Shown here in pieces: positions 16,812-26,361 of a stretch of DNA of 64,000 nucleotides. Numbering within the stretch: position 1 is the stretch's first letter; every line of letters starts with the position of its first letter. Both the position numbers and the translations under genes were made by a program. Source of the DNA: Bacillota bacterium (GTDB taxonomy: Bacteria > Bacillota > Sulfobacillia > Sulfobacillales > Sulfobacillaceae); the NCBI GenBank assembly GCA_021784595.1, contig JAJYHT010000088.1, positions 42,591-106,590 on the forward strand. Reading direction: 5' to 3'. Under the pieces are notes generated by a model that was given only the letters and a program-made list of their open reading frames with translations, was not told the origin of the DNA and searched no databases.

Positions 16812-18122
16812 GTGCAGATCCAAACGATTGGATTGAACCACCATACGGCTCCTTTAGAAATTCGGGAACGGGTCAGTTTGACGCCGGACCAAGTCAGGCA
16901 AGCGTATAAGACTCGCCGCGGATTTGCCAGGATTGAAGGGGTCGTCATCGTCTCGACGTGCAACCGGACTGAGTTATACGTTGCGGGCGCTGTGGCGCTG
17001 GGAGAAGTGCTGAGCTGGTGGGAGTCTCTCACTGGGGTGGAACGCGCAGACTTTGTCGACTACCTGTATTGGTACCAAGATGCCGAGGCATACGACCATT
17101 TATTTAGGGTAGCTTCGGGACTAGACTCCATGGTTTTGGGAGAAACGCAAATATTAGGACAGGTAAAAGATGCCTATCAGTTGGCGGATGCCTATAAAGC
17201 GGTGGGCCCTTTGCACCGACTCTTCCACTATGCCCTGCGTGTCGGCAAACGCGCACATTCGGAAACCGGCATTTCTCATAATGCCCTATCCATGGGACAT
17301 GCTGTGGTAGAACTGGCTAAAAAAGTTTTTGGCGACATCGCCCCGCTGACGGCTTTGGTTGTGGGGACTGGTGACATGGGTGCTTTAGTATCCCGACATT
17401 TGCATGCTAGTGGCGTGCAAAAAATATTAGTGGCCAATCGCACGGCAGACAACGCTCGGGCTCTAGCGCGAGAATTAGACGCAACCATAGTGGAGCTAAC
17501 CCACCTAGACGAAGCGATGCGTCAATCAGATATCATTGTGTCGTCTACCAGCGCTCCTGCCCCAGTCATTACCATACCGATGGCGCGACGGGCGTTTAAG
17601 GGACAAACACAGCGTCTGCGGTTTCTTTTTGACCTTGCGGTGCCGCGCGATGTCGATCCCGGGGTGGCTAAATTGGGCTCAGGCATCTTTTTATATGATG
17701 TCGACGATCTCAAAGGGATAGTGCAAGCCAATCGCTTGCAAAGACAGAAAGAGGCGATAAAGGTCGAGCGGATAATTCGGGAGGAGCAGGAAACCTTCGT
17801 GGAAGAGTTGGGGGCAACTCGAGTGGGACCGGTTATTCGCTCGTTACGGGAAAAAGCGGAAAACATTCGACAAACAGAGCTTACCAAAGCGCTGGATCGT
17901 CTGCCAAATTTGACCGAACAAGAACGTGCCGTGGTGGATGACGCCACTCGTCTGATGATTAATAAGTTCTTAAACGACGCAATGGTCAGCATCCGAAGCT
18001 GGGGCAATGACGGTGACAAGGCGGTTTACATTGAAGCACTGCGGGATCTATTTCGGTTGACCGAGCCCGATGACGGCAACGAACAACATCCGGTGGCGGG
18101 AGATGTGGCGCCGGAACAATGA
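16812..18122 (+). CDS. hemA: glutamyl-tRNA reductase
   Basis: A 436-residue HemA that reduces glutamyl-tRNA(Glu) to glutamate-1-semialdehyde, the first committed step of C5 tetrapyrrole synthesis. The N terminus GLNHHTAPLEIRERV, the catalytic Cys50 in VSTCNRTELYV and SGLDSMVLGETQILGQVKDAY are diagnostic. The NADPH domain contains VVGTGDMGALVSRHL and VANRTADNA, and a C-terminal helical dimerisation domain follows. GTG 16812 is preceded by GAGGTGA. It is the first gene of a hemAXCDB operon. Confidence 0.95.
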   Translation: MQIQTIGLNHHTAPLEIRERVSLTPDQVRQAYKTRRGFARIEGVVIVSTCNRTELYVAGAVALGEVLSWWESLTGVERADFVDYLYWYQDAEAYDHLFRVASGLDSMVLGETQILGQVKDAYQLADAYKAVGPLHRLFHYALRVGKRAHSETGISHNALSMGHAVVELAKKVFGDIAPLTALVVGTGDMGALVSRHLHASGVQKILVANRTADNARALARELDATIVELTHLDEAMRQSDIIVSSTSAPAPVITIPMARRAFKGQTQRLRFLFDLAVPRDVDPGVAKLGSGIFLYDVDDLKGIVQANRLQRQKEAIKVERIIREEQETFVEELGATRVGPVIRSLREKAENIRQTELTKALDRLPNLTEQERAVVDDATRLMINKFLNDAMVSIRSWGNDGDKAVYIEALRDLFRLTEPDDGNEQHPVAGDVAPEQ

Positions 18123-18137
18123 AGCCGGAGGGATACG

Positions 18138-18944
18138 TTGGGCCAAACTCTGTCAATAATCACTTTTTTTGGCTATTTAGGGGCTTCCGTGTTTTATGTG
18201 GGAGCCCTCTATGATGGCCGAAGAGAGCAATGGGGTCGATGGGGTGCGTTACTAGGATGGTCTGCGCAGACGATATTCTTAGCTCATAATGCATGGGTTG
18301 TGCGGGGATTTCCGGTGGTTACCCTATACGATTGGATGTCGTTTTTTGTTTGGCTTATGATCTCGTTGTTTTTGGCGAGCCAAATCCGCCGCAGTTATGC
18401 CCACATCGGCAGTTTCCTGGTGCCGATCGTATTTTTATTATGGTTGATTAGCCAGTTTTTGGCACATCATAACACTGCCGCAGGCACACCGTTAATAGGT
18501 GGGTGGCTTGGATTGCATATTGCCTTGGCGACGGCGAGCTATGCCGCATTTTTGCTGGCAGCAGTATTTGGCATCATGTACATGGAGAAAGAACGTGAAC
18601 TGAAAAACAAAAAAGTGCGCCTGTTTTACTATCGGCTGCCGCCGTTGGAAGATATGGATGAGATGGGTGCCCGGCTTATTATGATAGGTGTCCCATTGTT
18701 GACGGTGGCTTTATATTTAGGGGCTCAATGGGCCAAGTTGGTGTGGGGCCATTATTGGAGCTGGACGGCCAAGGAAACCTGGTCGTTTGTGATTTGGGTC
18801 GTATATTTAGGCTATTTGGCCCTGCGTTGGTTCTTTGGTTGGCGAGGACACCGCACTGCGATATATGCTATGGTAGCGTTTTTGCTAGTGATTATCAATT
18901 TTTGGGGCATCAATCTTTTGTTTCCTGGCGCGGGATCATTTTAA
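18138..18944 (+). CDS. hemX: HemX/CcsA-like cytochrome assembly membrane protein
   Basis: A 268-residue protein with about eight hydrophobic helices and the tryptophan-rich heme-handling motif HYWSWTAKETWSFVIW of the CcsA/HemX family. In Bacillus the gene between hemA and hemC is hemX, which affects HemA abundance. CcsA relatives act in cytochrome c maturation. The start is TTG 18138 with GGAGGGA before it, 15 bases after hemA. Position and length argue for HemX, though a CcsA role cannot be excluded. Confidence 0.85.
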   Translation: MGQTLSIITFFGYLGASVFYVGALYDGRREQWGRWGALLGWSAQTIFLAHNAWVVRGFPVVTLYDWMSFFVWLMISLFLASQIRRSYAHIGSFLVPIVFLLWLISQFLAHHNTAAGTPLIGGWLGLHIALATASYAAFLLAAVFGIMYMEKERELKNKKVRLFYYRLPPLEDMDEMGARLIMIGVPLLTVALYLGAQWAKLVWGHYWSWTAKETWSFVIWVVYLGYLALRWFFGWRGHRTAIYAMVAFLLVIINFWGINLLFPGAGSF

Positions 18945-18977
18945 ACCCGGAGTGCGACGGCAGAGGAGAATAGGCAG

Positions 18978-19880
18978 ATGATGAAAATCGGGACGCGCTC
19001 GAGTGCGCTGGCCGTAGCTCAAGCCGAGGCGGTCCAAAAGGCATTGCAAGGCCTCGATATAGAGAGCGTGTTAGTGACGTTTGATACCAAGGGAGACCAG
19101 ATTTTGGACCGCGCCTTGGATGAAATTGGGGATAAGGGGCTTTTCACCACGGAATTGGAACGCGCTTTATTGGATCATCAAATCGACTTAGCAGTGCACT
19201 CGCTAAAGGATCTGCCTACGCAACTTGCCGATGGGCTGACCATTGCGGCATATGCATTGCCAGAAGATGCCCGCGATGTATTGATTGCTGGAACCGGACA
19301 AAAGTTAGACAATTTGCGACCAGGCGCCGTGGTGGGCACCTCGAGTCTGAGGAGGGCGGCTTTTCTAAGGGAGCGGCGGCCTGACCTTAAGATTGTGCCT
19401 GTGCGTGGAAATTTGCAGACTCGGCTCGACAAGTGGCGAAATAATCAGTGGGATGGACTAGTGTTGGCCGCCGCAGGGGTACATCGTTTGGGATGGCAGT
19501 CGTTGGTATCTGAATATCTGGATCCTGCGGCCATCGTACCGGCCCCAGGACAAGGTGTGTTAGCTGTCGAAATGGCGCGAGATCACAAAGAAGTGCCGCG
19601 GGTATTGAATCTGCTGAACGATGCTGGCATTGCCCCTCGCGTTGTGGCGGAACGTCAAGTGCTGGCCACACTGGCTGGCGGGTGTCAAATCCCGCTGGGT
19701 GCGTATGCCACGGTACAGAGGGACCGCATTGAGTTAATCGCCAAAGTCGCGTCGCGAGACGGTAGCATTTGTCTATTGGCCAGTGGCCAAGATAGTGTGG
19801 CGAACGCCGTCTTGCTAGGACATACGGTGGGTCAAGAGTTATTAAGGCAGGGAGCCCATGAGCTTATTACCGCCGGATGA
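18978..19880 (+). CDS. hemC: porphobilinogen deaminase (hydroxymethylbilane synthase)
   Basis: A 300-residue HemC that polymerises four porphobilinogens to hydroxymethylbilane. Signatures are KIGTRSSALAVAQAE, KGDQILDRALDEIGDKGLFT, AVHSLKDLPT, GTSSLRRAAFL, PVRGNLQTRL and Cys236 in LAGGCQIPLGAY, which carries the dipyrromethane cofactor. ATG 18978 or the adjacent ATG 18981 may be used, after AGAGGAGAA. It overlaps hemD by 23 bases. Confidence 0.95.
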   Translation: MMKIGTRSSALAVAQAEAVQKALQGLDIESVLVTFDTKGDQILDRALDEIGDKGLFTTELERALLDHQIDLAVHSLKDLPTQLADGLTIAAYALPEDARDVLIAGTGQKLDNLRPGAVVGTSSLRRAAFLRERRPDLKIVPVRGNLQTRLDKWRNNQWDGLVLAAAGVHRLGWQSLVSEYLDPAAIVPAPGQGVLAVEMARDHKEVPRVLNLLNDAGIAPRVVAERQVLATLAGGCQIPLGAYATVQRDRIELIAKVASRDGSICLLASGQDSVANAVLLGHTVGQELLRQGAHELITAG

Positions 19881-20652
19881 AACGCGGCCACTGTTGGGCC
19901 GCCAACTTTTATGGCTAAGGAATTCGCCTGCGGTCCAAAAGGCTATTTTGCGATGCGAAGCGCTTGGTGCTCAAACGTTGTTGAGTCCGGTCAGCGAGCT
20001 GGTGGATGCGCCCACGGGGGAGGTCCTGGATCGCTTTTTAGGGCGTTTGGACCACTATGATTGGCTGATTCTGACCAGCCAAGAAGGGGTGGCCCGCCTT
20101 GTCAAACGGGTGCGCGAGATGGGGCTTGTGGTGCCTGCGCGACTGACCATCGCCGCTGTAGGAGCGAAAACCGCTGATGCGTTGAAATCTAGTCATATGC
20201 GCGTCGATGTTGTGCCCGACCAGGATTATAGTCAAGAGGGCTTAATAGCCGTCATTGCGCGATTAGGAAATTTGACGGGGCAGTCCGTGCTGCTGCCGAT
20301 GGCCGAGCGAGCACGGAGGGAATTGGGCGATTACTTGGAATCCCAAGGCGCTCAAGTTGACCGCGTGGTGCTCTATACGTCACAATCGCGGCCGATTGAG
20401 CCCGAGGTTTTGGAGCGCCTGAGGTTGGGACTGATCGACGCCATTTTTTATACGGCATCCTCTAGCGTCGAGTATTTCGTGAATCAATTGCCACCCCCAC
20501 AAGCTTATACAGCGAAGAGGACCTGGGCGATCAGCATTGGGCCGCAAACGACCGAGACTTTGAAAAAATTTGGGATGGAACGCATAGCGGAAAGCGCTTG
20601 GGCATCCATTGACGCGATGGTCGATCAAGCCGTGGCTACGTTTTGGCCATGA
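19858..20652 (+). CDS. hemD: uroporphyrinogen-III synthase
   Basis: A 264-residue HemD that cyclises hydroxymethylbilane with D-ring inversion. The family is weakly conserved, but the two-domain pattern is visible: GAQTLLSPVSEL, DWLILTSQEGVARL, AAVGAKTADAL, then a second half with VLLPMAERARRELGDYL, VDRVVLYTSQ, ctx IFYTASSSVEYF and AISIGPQTTETLKKFG. ATG 19858 lies inside hemC after GGCAGGGAG, which implies coupling. Identity rests on these motifs and the operon position. Confidence 0.9.
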   Translation: MSLLPPDETRPLLGRQLLWLRNSPAVQKAILRCEALGAQTLLSPVSELVDAPTGEVLDRFLGRLDHYDWLILTSQEGVARLVKRVREMGLVVPARLTIAAVGAKTADALKSSHMRVDVVPDQDYSQEGLIAVIARLGNLTGQSVLLPMAERARRELGDYLESQGAQVDRVVLYTSQSRPIEPEVLERLRLGLIDAIFYTASSSVEYFVNQLPPPQAYTAKRTWAISIGPQTTETLKKFGMERIAESAWASIDAMVDQAVATFWP

Positions 20653-20683
20653 TAAGATGGTTTTAGGAAAGGAATGATCAATT

Positions 20684-21664
20684 ATGTATCCTATAGAACG
20701 ACCGCGACGACTGCGAGTCTCGCCGAATCTGCGCGCGATGGTGCGAGAAACGGATCTTCGACCAGAACAATTGATTTATCCGGTTTTTGTCAAACCGGGC
20801 GAGATGCGACGTGACCCGGTGCTCTCGATGCCCGGAGTCTATCAGTGGTCAGTGGACACTTTGGTGGACCATTTGACCGAAGTATACGCCAGTGGCGTCC
20901 ATGCTTTTTTGCTTTTTGGCATCCCTGAACATAAGGACGAGACGGGGAGCGAAGCGTATGATGACAACGGCATTGTGCAAAAGGCGTTGATTGCGTTAAA
21001 GAAAGCCTTGCCGGATAGCATATTAATCGCCGATTTGTGCCTGTGTGAATATACCAGTCATGGACATTGTGGCATTCTTACACCTGAGGGAATGGTAGAC
21101 AATGATCCTACGGTCGAAATCCTGGCACGCACCGCCGTTGTGCAAGCTCGGGCGGGTGCGACTATTGTCGCGCCCTCCGATATGATGGATGGGCGGGTCG
21201 GCGCTATCCGACATGCTTTGGACCAGTCAGGGCATACTGAGGTAGCTATTATGTCCTATGCCGCCAAGTATGCTTCAGCATTTTATGGCCCTTTCCGGGA
21301 AGCGGCGGAAAATACGCCAACCTTTGGTGATCGCAAAAGCTACCAAATGGATGTGGCCAATCGTCGAGAGGCCCTGCGCGAAGTCTTGTTGGATGTAGAT
21401 GAGGGAGCGGATTTGATTATTGTTAAACCGGCTATGCCCTATCTCGATGTGTTGAGTGATGTGCGCGAAAGGGTGCTGGTGCCGGTGGCCGCATATCAAG
21501 TGTCGGGTGAATACGCTATGATAAAAGCGGCGGGAGCAAATGGCTGGATTGACGAAAGACGGGTAATTGAGGAGTCATTGCTGTCGATTCGAAGGGCCGG
21601 AGCCGATATGATCATTACATATTTTGCTCCTCAGGTGGCAAATTGGCTTACTGGTAGACAATGA
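20684..21664 (+). CDS. hemB: delta-aminolevulinic acid dehydratase (porphobilinogen synthase)
   Basis: A 326-residue HemB that condenses two 5-aminolevulinates. Seen are [30 protein letters not shown] and the cysteine-rich metal site [14 protein letters not shown], which indicates a zinc-dependent type. The Schiff-base lysines lie in [20 protein letters not shown] and [15 protein letters not shown] 20684 has AGGAAAGGA before it. It ends the visible hem operon. No hemL follows, unlike the Bacillus order. Confidence 0.95.
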   Translation: MYPIERPRRLRVSPNLRAMVRETDLRPEQLIYPVFVKPGEMRRDPVLSMPGVYQWSVDTLVDHLTEVYASGVHAFLLFGIPEHKDETGSEAYDDNGIVQKALIALKKALPDSILIADLCLCEYTSHGHCGILTPEGMVDNDPTVEILARTAVVQARAGATIVAPSDMMDGRVGAIRHALDQSGHTEVAIMSYAAKYASAFYGPFREAAENTPTFGDRKSYQMDVANRREALREVLLDVDEGADLIIVKPAMPYLDVLSDVRERVLVPVAAYQVSGEYAMIKAAGANGWIDERRVIEESLLSIRRAGADMIITYFAPQVANWLTGRQ

Positions 21665-21710
21665 GGCGTAGGCAAAGGGTCAGAACGGATAAGCATAAGG
21701 AGGGGTCATG

Positions 21711-21902
21711 ATGCAGACCGGGTCGCAGAGCCATCCTCGTCATCGGATTCGCAACGAGGCGGTGGATTTGTATGAGATCAACGCCGATGATCTGTTGCAA
21801 AGTGAAGGCTTCGTGATTATTGATTCCAGTTTGGGCGTGATGCGGGAATCCGATTCGCGGCCTCCTCGCAGCCACTTCACAAAGGATGGTCCCACTCACT
21901 GA
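21711..21902 (+). CDS. small hypothetical protein
   Basis: A 63-residue open frame rich in polar and charged residues, with a central stretch LYEINADDLLQSEGFVIIDS. AAGGAGGGG at 21697-21705 lies 5 bases before ATG 21711, a strong site. There is no recognisable domain, signal peptide or membrane helix. It lies in the 280-base gap between hemB and selA. The ribosome site supports translation but the function is unknown. It could instead be a leader peptide for selA. Confidence 0.4.
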   Translation: MQTGSQSHPRHRIRNEAVDLYEINADDLLQSEGFVIIDSSLGVMRESDSRPPRSHFTKDGPTH

Positions 21903-21947
21903 GGACCGTTCATGTGGACTGCGGATTCTCAATGAAGGAACGGTGCA

Positions 21948-23372
21948 ATGGTGGATAACACGCAATCAGCGGGTGCCGGACTTGACGCGATACCAGCAGT
22001 ACATAAAATATGGCTGGAGTTGCCCACCCCCTGGCCTCTGGCTAAAGTATGGATTGAATGGGCCACGCGGGACGTGCTGGACAAGGTGCGAAGGGACGTT
22101 CGGTCGGGAATGTCGGTACCTGCGGTGGCTGATTTGGCGCGTGCCATTTTAGAACACGCGCGGGGTTTGGCCAGTCCGCATCTGCGTCCCATATTGAACG
22201 CGACGGGAGTCATCATACATACCAATTTAGGCCGCTCTCCGCTAGCACAAGATATTTTAGACCAAGTCAGCCTGGTGGCTACCGGGTATTCAACTTTAGA
22301 GTACGATTTAGAACGGGGTTCACGGGGATCGCGCCACGATCATGTCTCCCGCCTGCTGGAAGTGCTGACTGGCGCAGAGGCTGCCATGGTGGTCAACAAC
22401 AACGCGGCTGCGGTATTGCTGGCATTGTCGGCGTTGGCCAAAGGACGCGAAGTCATCGTATCCCGGGGGGAGTTGGTGGAAATTGGCGGATCCTTTCGCA
22501 TCCCGGAGGTTATGGCATTGTCTGGAGCCATCCTGCGTGAGGTGGGGGCCACCAATAAAACCCACGCACGAGATTATGCGGGGGCAATCGGACCGAATAC
22601 CGGTCTATTATTGAAGGTTCATTAATCCAACTTTCGTGTGGTGGGATTTACCAAGGCGGTTTCCACGGCAGAACTGGTGGCTTTAGGGCGTGAGCGAAAT
22701 ATTCCTGTGATGGAGGATTTGGGCAGTGGAGCGCTGTTCCCGTTTGCCTTGGATGGGGTGGAAGAACCGAGCGTTAAGGGCATTGTCAGCACCGGATTGG
22801 ACCTGGTAACCTTTTCTGGGGACAAGCTGCTGGGCGGCCCTCAGGCCGGATTGGCAGCGGGACATCGTGATTGGATAGAAGCGATGAAACGGTATCCTCT
22901 GGCCCGGGCTGTCAGGGTGGACAAAATGACTTTGGCAGCGTTGGAAGTCGTTATCCGATGGTATCTCGAAGGGCAAGACAGCCGTCTGCCCTTGTGGCAA
23001 ATGGTCCGGGCAACTCTGGTCCAGTTGGAGGAAAGAGCAGAGCGGGTGGCGCGTCAATTGCGTCTATCATTGCCAGCTGGGGTTTCAATCACTGTGTGTG
23101 ATGACAATAGCGAAATCGGCGGGGGATCCATGCCGGGAACCCGTTTGCCCACTAAGACGCTGCATATTAGCGGAGATGTGCGCATCCAACGGTGGGAATA
23201 TGAACTACGGCGTGCAGGGGTGCCGGTGATTTGCCGAGTGCATCGGGAAGCACTAATATTTGATTTACGCACAATTTTCCCTAGTCAAGAATCGCAGTTG
23301 ATTGATACCATAGTAGAGGCTTATCAAGCGATTAGCGGGAGTGAAAACATAGAAAGGGGTCACCAATCGTGA
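21948..23372 (+). pseudogene. selA: L-seryl-tRNA(Sec) selenium transferase, interrupted by in-frame UAA
   Basis: SelA converts seryl-tRNA(Sec) to selenocysteyl-tRNA(Sec) using PLP. The N-terminal piece has [21 protein letters not shown] and [18 protein letters not shown]. The C-terminal piece has NIPVMEDLGSG and the PLP-lysine motif TFSGDKLLGGPQAG. A single TAA at 22623-22625 falls in the conserved block LLLKVH(stop)SNFRVVGFTKAV, where a Thr or Arg codon is expected. The reading frame is identical on both sides and totals 474 sense codons, near normal SelA length. There is no other damage. It may be a recent pseudogene, a sequence error, or a gene with stop readthrough. It overlaps etfB by 4 bases. 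Confidence 0.88.
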
Positions 23373-24136
23373 AGATTTTGGTAATGGTGAAGCAGGTTCC
23401 TGATACGGCGACGCGGATACGCGTGGCCGAGGGGAACGCGTCGATTGTCACCGATGGCATTAAGTGGGTGATTAACCCTTACGATGAATTTGCCATTGAA
23501 GAGGCGCTACGAATTAAGGAGCGCTTAGGCGGGGAAGTGGTGGTGGTGTCAGCAGGGCCGCAACGCGTCGAGGAGGCTATCCGGCAGACCCTGGCTATGG
23601 GTGCCGATCGGGGCGTACATATAAAAACTGATGAGGCCCTAGATTCGCATGTGGTGGCGCAAGCTCTAGCAGCGGTAGCGCGAGCCGAAAATTTTGATCT
23701 TATTCTGACTGGCAAGCAAGCGGTGGATGACGATGCGGCGCAGGTGGGTCCATTGGTCGCGGTTTTCTTGGATGTCCCGCAGGTGACAGTCGTGCTCAAA
23801 CTCGAGGTAGACGCTGAGCATCAACGGTTGGTGGCGGAGCGTGAGCTCGAGGGGTCGATCGAAGTGGTGGAATTGCCTTATCCTGCTGTGATCACAGCTC
23901 AAAGGGGACTCAATGAACCGCGCTACCCCACGCTACCGAATATTATGAAAGCTAAAAAGAAAGAAGTCCGGGTTGAGTCCTTGCAGGCCTTAGGCATAGT
24001 GCCCAATGTCAAAGTTCGAACGGTATCTCTTAGTGAGCCGCCAGAGCGTCCCGCCGCCAAGATTCTTACAGGGGATCCCGTTGCGGCAGCACATCAATTG
24101 GTGGAACTTTTGCATGCTGAAGCCAAGGTTATATAG
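23369..24136 (+). CDS. etfB: electron transfer flavoprotein subunit beta
   Basis: The 255-residue beta subunit of ETF, which accepts electrons from acyl-CoA and related dehydrogenases. Motifs are KILVMVKQVPDT, KWVINPYDEFAIEEAL, the AMP-binding ILTGKQAVDDDAAQVGP and AVITAQRGLNEPRYPTLPNIMKAKKK. GTG 23369 overlaps the selA stop, with GAAAGGGG upstream. etfA follows after 18 bases. The likely electron outlet in this window is the Hdr-like membrane protein at 3.6-5.6 kb (inference). Confidence 0.94.
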   Translation: MKILVMVKQVPDTATRIRVAEGNASIVTDGIKWVINPYDEFAIEEALRIKERLGGEVVVVSAGPQRVEEAIRQTLAMGADRGVHIKTDEALDSHVVAQALAAVARAENFDLILTGKQAVDDDAAQVGPLVAVFLDVPQVTVVLKLEVDAEHQRLVAERELEGSIEVVELPYPAVITAQRGLNEPRYPTLPNIMKAKKKEVRVESLQALGIVPNVKVRTVSLSEPPERPAAKILTGDPVAAAHQLVELLHAEAKVI

Positions 24137-24154
24137 GTTAAGGAGGGAAGCGCA

Positions 24155-25132
24155 ATGCCGAGCAAAATTCTGGTTGTTTTGGAGCAGCACGAGGGCAAAG
24201 TAAGGCGAGTGGCTTTAGAGATGCTATCATTGGCTCAAAAATTAAGCGGTGGCGCGGTAACGGCTTTAACCTTCGGGCCGGATGCGGACCAAACTCCGGA
24301 AATATTGGGGCGTTATGGAGCCGATCAGGTGGTCATATTGACGGATCCGGTGTTTGAACAATATAGTTCTGATGGGTATGCAGAGGCGGTCCGTCAAGTT
24401 CAAAGCACGATTGAGGCATCTGCGGTATTCTTTCCTGCCACGGCTTGGGGCAAGGATTTGGCTCCACGGGTCGCGGGATTGTTAGACGCAGGTTTAGCCA
24501 CCGATTGCACGGCCATAGATAACGGAGAAGGCGATCGTCTGGTGGCAATCCGGCCCGTTTATGCAGGAAAGGCGATTGCCACAGTCCACATTGACAGCCC
24601 AGTGCAACTTTTTTCGATTCGACCCAATATTCAACCGGTGGTTGAAAGCCAACGTGCCGCTCAATTGCTTTCAGTGCCGGTGAACCTTTTGGCGGAGCAG
24701 TGCCGAGCTAAAGTGGTTGAGGAGCGTGCTCAGGGCGGAGAAACCGTGGAATTGACAGAGGCCGAAATCATCGTGTCGGGTGGCCGTGGCATGAAGGGGC
24801 CGGAAAACTTTAAGCTGCTGGATGCGCTGGCCGCCGAACTAGGGGCTGCTGTAGGCTCCTCGCGCCCGGTGGCTGACGAAGGTTGGGTCCCTCATTCTTA
24901 TCACATTGGCCAGACTGGCAAGGTGGTCAGCCCCAACGTGTACTTTGCTATCGGCATTTCCGGGGCAATTCAACACTTGGCCGGGATTTCAGGTTCCAAG
25001 TATATCGTGGCTATAAACAGCGATGCCGAAGCACCCATATTCAAAGCAGCAAATTATGGTATTGTAGGTAATCTGTTCGAGGTGCTTCCTGCACTTACAG
25101 AAGAGGTCCGTAAGCTTAAAGCGGAACAATAG
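24155..25132 (+). CDS. etfA: electron transfer flavoprotein subunit alpha
   Basis: The 325-residue FAD-binding alpha subunit of ETF. The C-terminal FAD domain is clear: [61 protein letters not shown] and [25 protein letters not shown] 24155 follows TAAGGAGGG. A terminator lies about 30 bases downstream. EtfA and EtfB together form the soluble heterodimer in the cytoplasm. Confidence 0.95.
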   Translation: MPSKILVVLEQHEGKVRRVALEMLSLAQKLSGGAVTALTFGPDADQTPEILGRYGADQVVILTDPVFEQYSSDGYAEAVRQVQSTIEASAVFFPATAWGKDLAPRVAGLLDAGLATDCTAIDNGEGDRLVAIRPVYAGKAIATVHIDSPVQLFSIRPNIQPVVESQRAAQLLSVPVNLLAEQCRAKVVEERAQGGETVELTEAEIIVSGGRGMKGPENFKLLDALAAELGAAVGSSRPVADEGWVPHSYHIGQTGKVVSPNVYFAIGISGAIQHLAGISGSKYIVAINSDAEAPIFKAANYGIVGNLFEVLPALTEEVRKLKAEQ

Positions 25133-25162
25133 GGTAAGGGATTCATGCCATCTTGCAATCAG

Positions 25163-25198
25163 CAGCCCTGGAGTGCAGTCTCCACGGCTGTTTTCTTA
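25163..25198 (+). terminator. terminator after etfA
   Basis: Arms CAGCCCTGGAG (25163-25173) and CTCCACGGCTG (25180-25190) pair with one mismatch and are followed by TTTTCTTA. It ends the selA-etfBA transcript. Confidence 0.8.
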
Positions 25199-25266
25199 TC
25201 AGGAGTCGAGAGGATTTGTCTCTAAACTGGACATAATTTATCCCAAGGTACGATAGGGGGATAATA

Positions 25267-26361
25267 ATGGGTTGGAGAGGCTCTTCTTTTACCATAGTTC
25301 TGGTTATCCTAGGCGCTGGTTTAGCGGTGCAAGGTTGCGGGCCATTGGTTGCTACACCATTGCCCCCCGCTCATGCGTTCATGAAGGGCATGACGGAAGC
25401 TGGATACTCGAGTAATGTGTTCGAAAGTGCGACTATGCAACCGGCGCTCGAAGAGTTGCATCGGGATGGAGTGGACTGGTTGTCTGTTCAGGTGGGTTGG
25501 TATCAAAATACAGATACCTCCACCCATATATTTCCCGACCCTAAAGAGACGCCGACTGACGCTAGTTTGGTAAAATTGATCAGGTTGGCACACCAGATGG
25601 GCATGCGTGTGTTTTTGGATCCTTTTATCAATGCTAACCGAGGGAATGCTTGGCAGGCCGATTTTAAGCCAACATCTGTTTCAGATTGGTTTCATAGTTA
25701 CGACCAGTACTTAATTCACTACGCCCAGATTGCACAAGCCCAAAAGGTGGACTTACTGGCGATTGGGGATGAGTTTGACACTTTGGATGACGTGCCGTCA
25801 TTCCAGCCTTATTGGATTCATGCCATTCAATTAGTGCATCGGTACTATAAAGGACCGGTCACCTATGGCGCCGATTACGTGCATTATAGGCAGGTGACCT
25901 TTTGGAATCAACTAAATGTAGTAGGGTTGGATGCATATTTTCCGCTCAGTAACGCACCACACCCTTCCATTGCGGTTTTAAGCGCTAGCTGGAGGACACT
26001 GGCCACGCAGATTGCGCGGTGGCGAAAGAACACGGGATTAAATAAAAAACCTTTCGTGGTGACAGAACTAGGATATTATTCTGGGCAAGGAGCAGCCGCC
26101 GAGCCCGGCACCTGGACTCCCTCGACTCCAGTAGACTTGGCCTTGCAGGCGCGGTTGTATCAGGCAACATTTCAGTCCTTGTACCGTGAGCCGATGGTTT
26201 CGGGACTGTTTTGGTTTTGGTGGGCCAATCCATCGAATCCAGATTGGCTAGGGGGTCCGCGAGACAATGGCTACACACCCCGCAACAAGCCGGCCGAAGC
26301 GGTATTAAGACAATTTTTCACCAAGCCGCGACAACCATTCGAAGGGAGCACTGATGGATGA
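25267..26361 (+). CDS. lipoprotein with glycoside hydrolase (GH113-like) fold
   Basis: A 364-residue secreted protein. The N terminus has a hydrophobic signal ending in VQGC, an imperfect lipobox. The mature part looks like a TIM-barrel glycosidase. IGDEFDTL carries a candidate acid/base glutamate and VVTELGYYSG a candidate nucleophile glutamate, and the final SGLFWFWWANPSN strand is aromatic. The arrangement resembles GH113 beta-mannanases known from acidophilic Firmicutes, but the family call is tentative. ATG 25267 follows GGGGGA. It overlaps the next gene by ATGA, suggesting a shared operon with the GNAT and deacetylase genes. Confidence 0.65.
   Translation: MGWRGSSFTIVLVILGAGLAVQGCGPLVATPLPPAHAFMKGMTEAGYSSNVFESATMQPALEELHRDGVDWLSVQVGWYQNTDTSTHIFPDPKETPTDASLVKLIRLAHQMGMRVFLDPFINANRGNAWQADFKPTSVSDWFHSYDQYLIHYAQIAQAQKVDLLAIGDEFDTLDDVPSFQPYWIHAIQLVHRYYKGPVTYGADYVHYRQVTFWNQLNVVGLDAYFPLSNAPHPSIAVLSASWRTLATQIARWRKNTGLNKKPFVVTELGYYSGQGAAAEPGTWTPSTPVDLALQARLYQATFQSLYREPMVSGLFWFWWANPSNPDWLGGPRDNGYTPRNKPAEAVLRQFFTKPRQPFEGSTDG

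Noticed and set aside
22620..22640. UAA in selA as a recoded sense codon
   Set aside because: Only UGA is known to encode Sec in bacteria and no UAA reassignment is known in Firmicutes. Many other genes here end normally in UAA. Readthrough remains possible but is not claimed.
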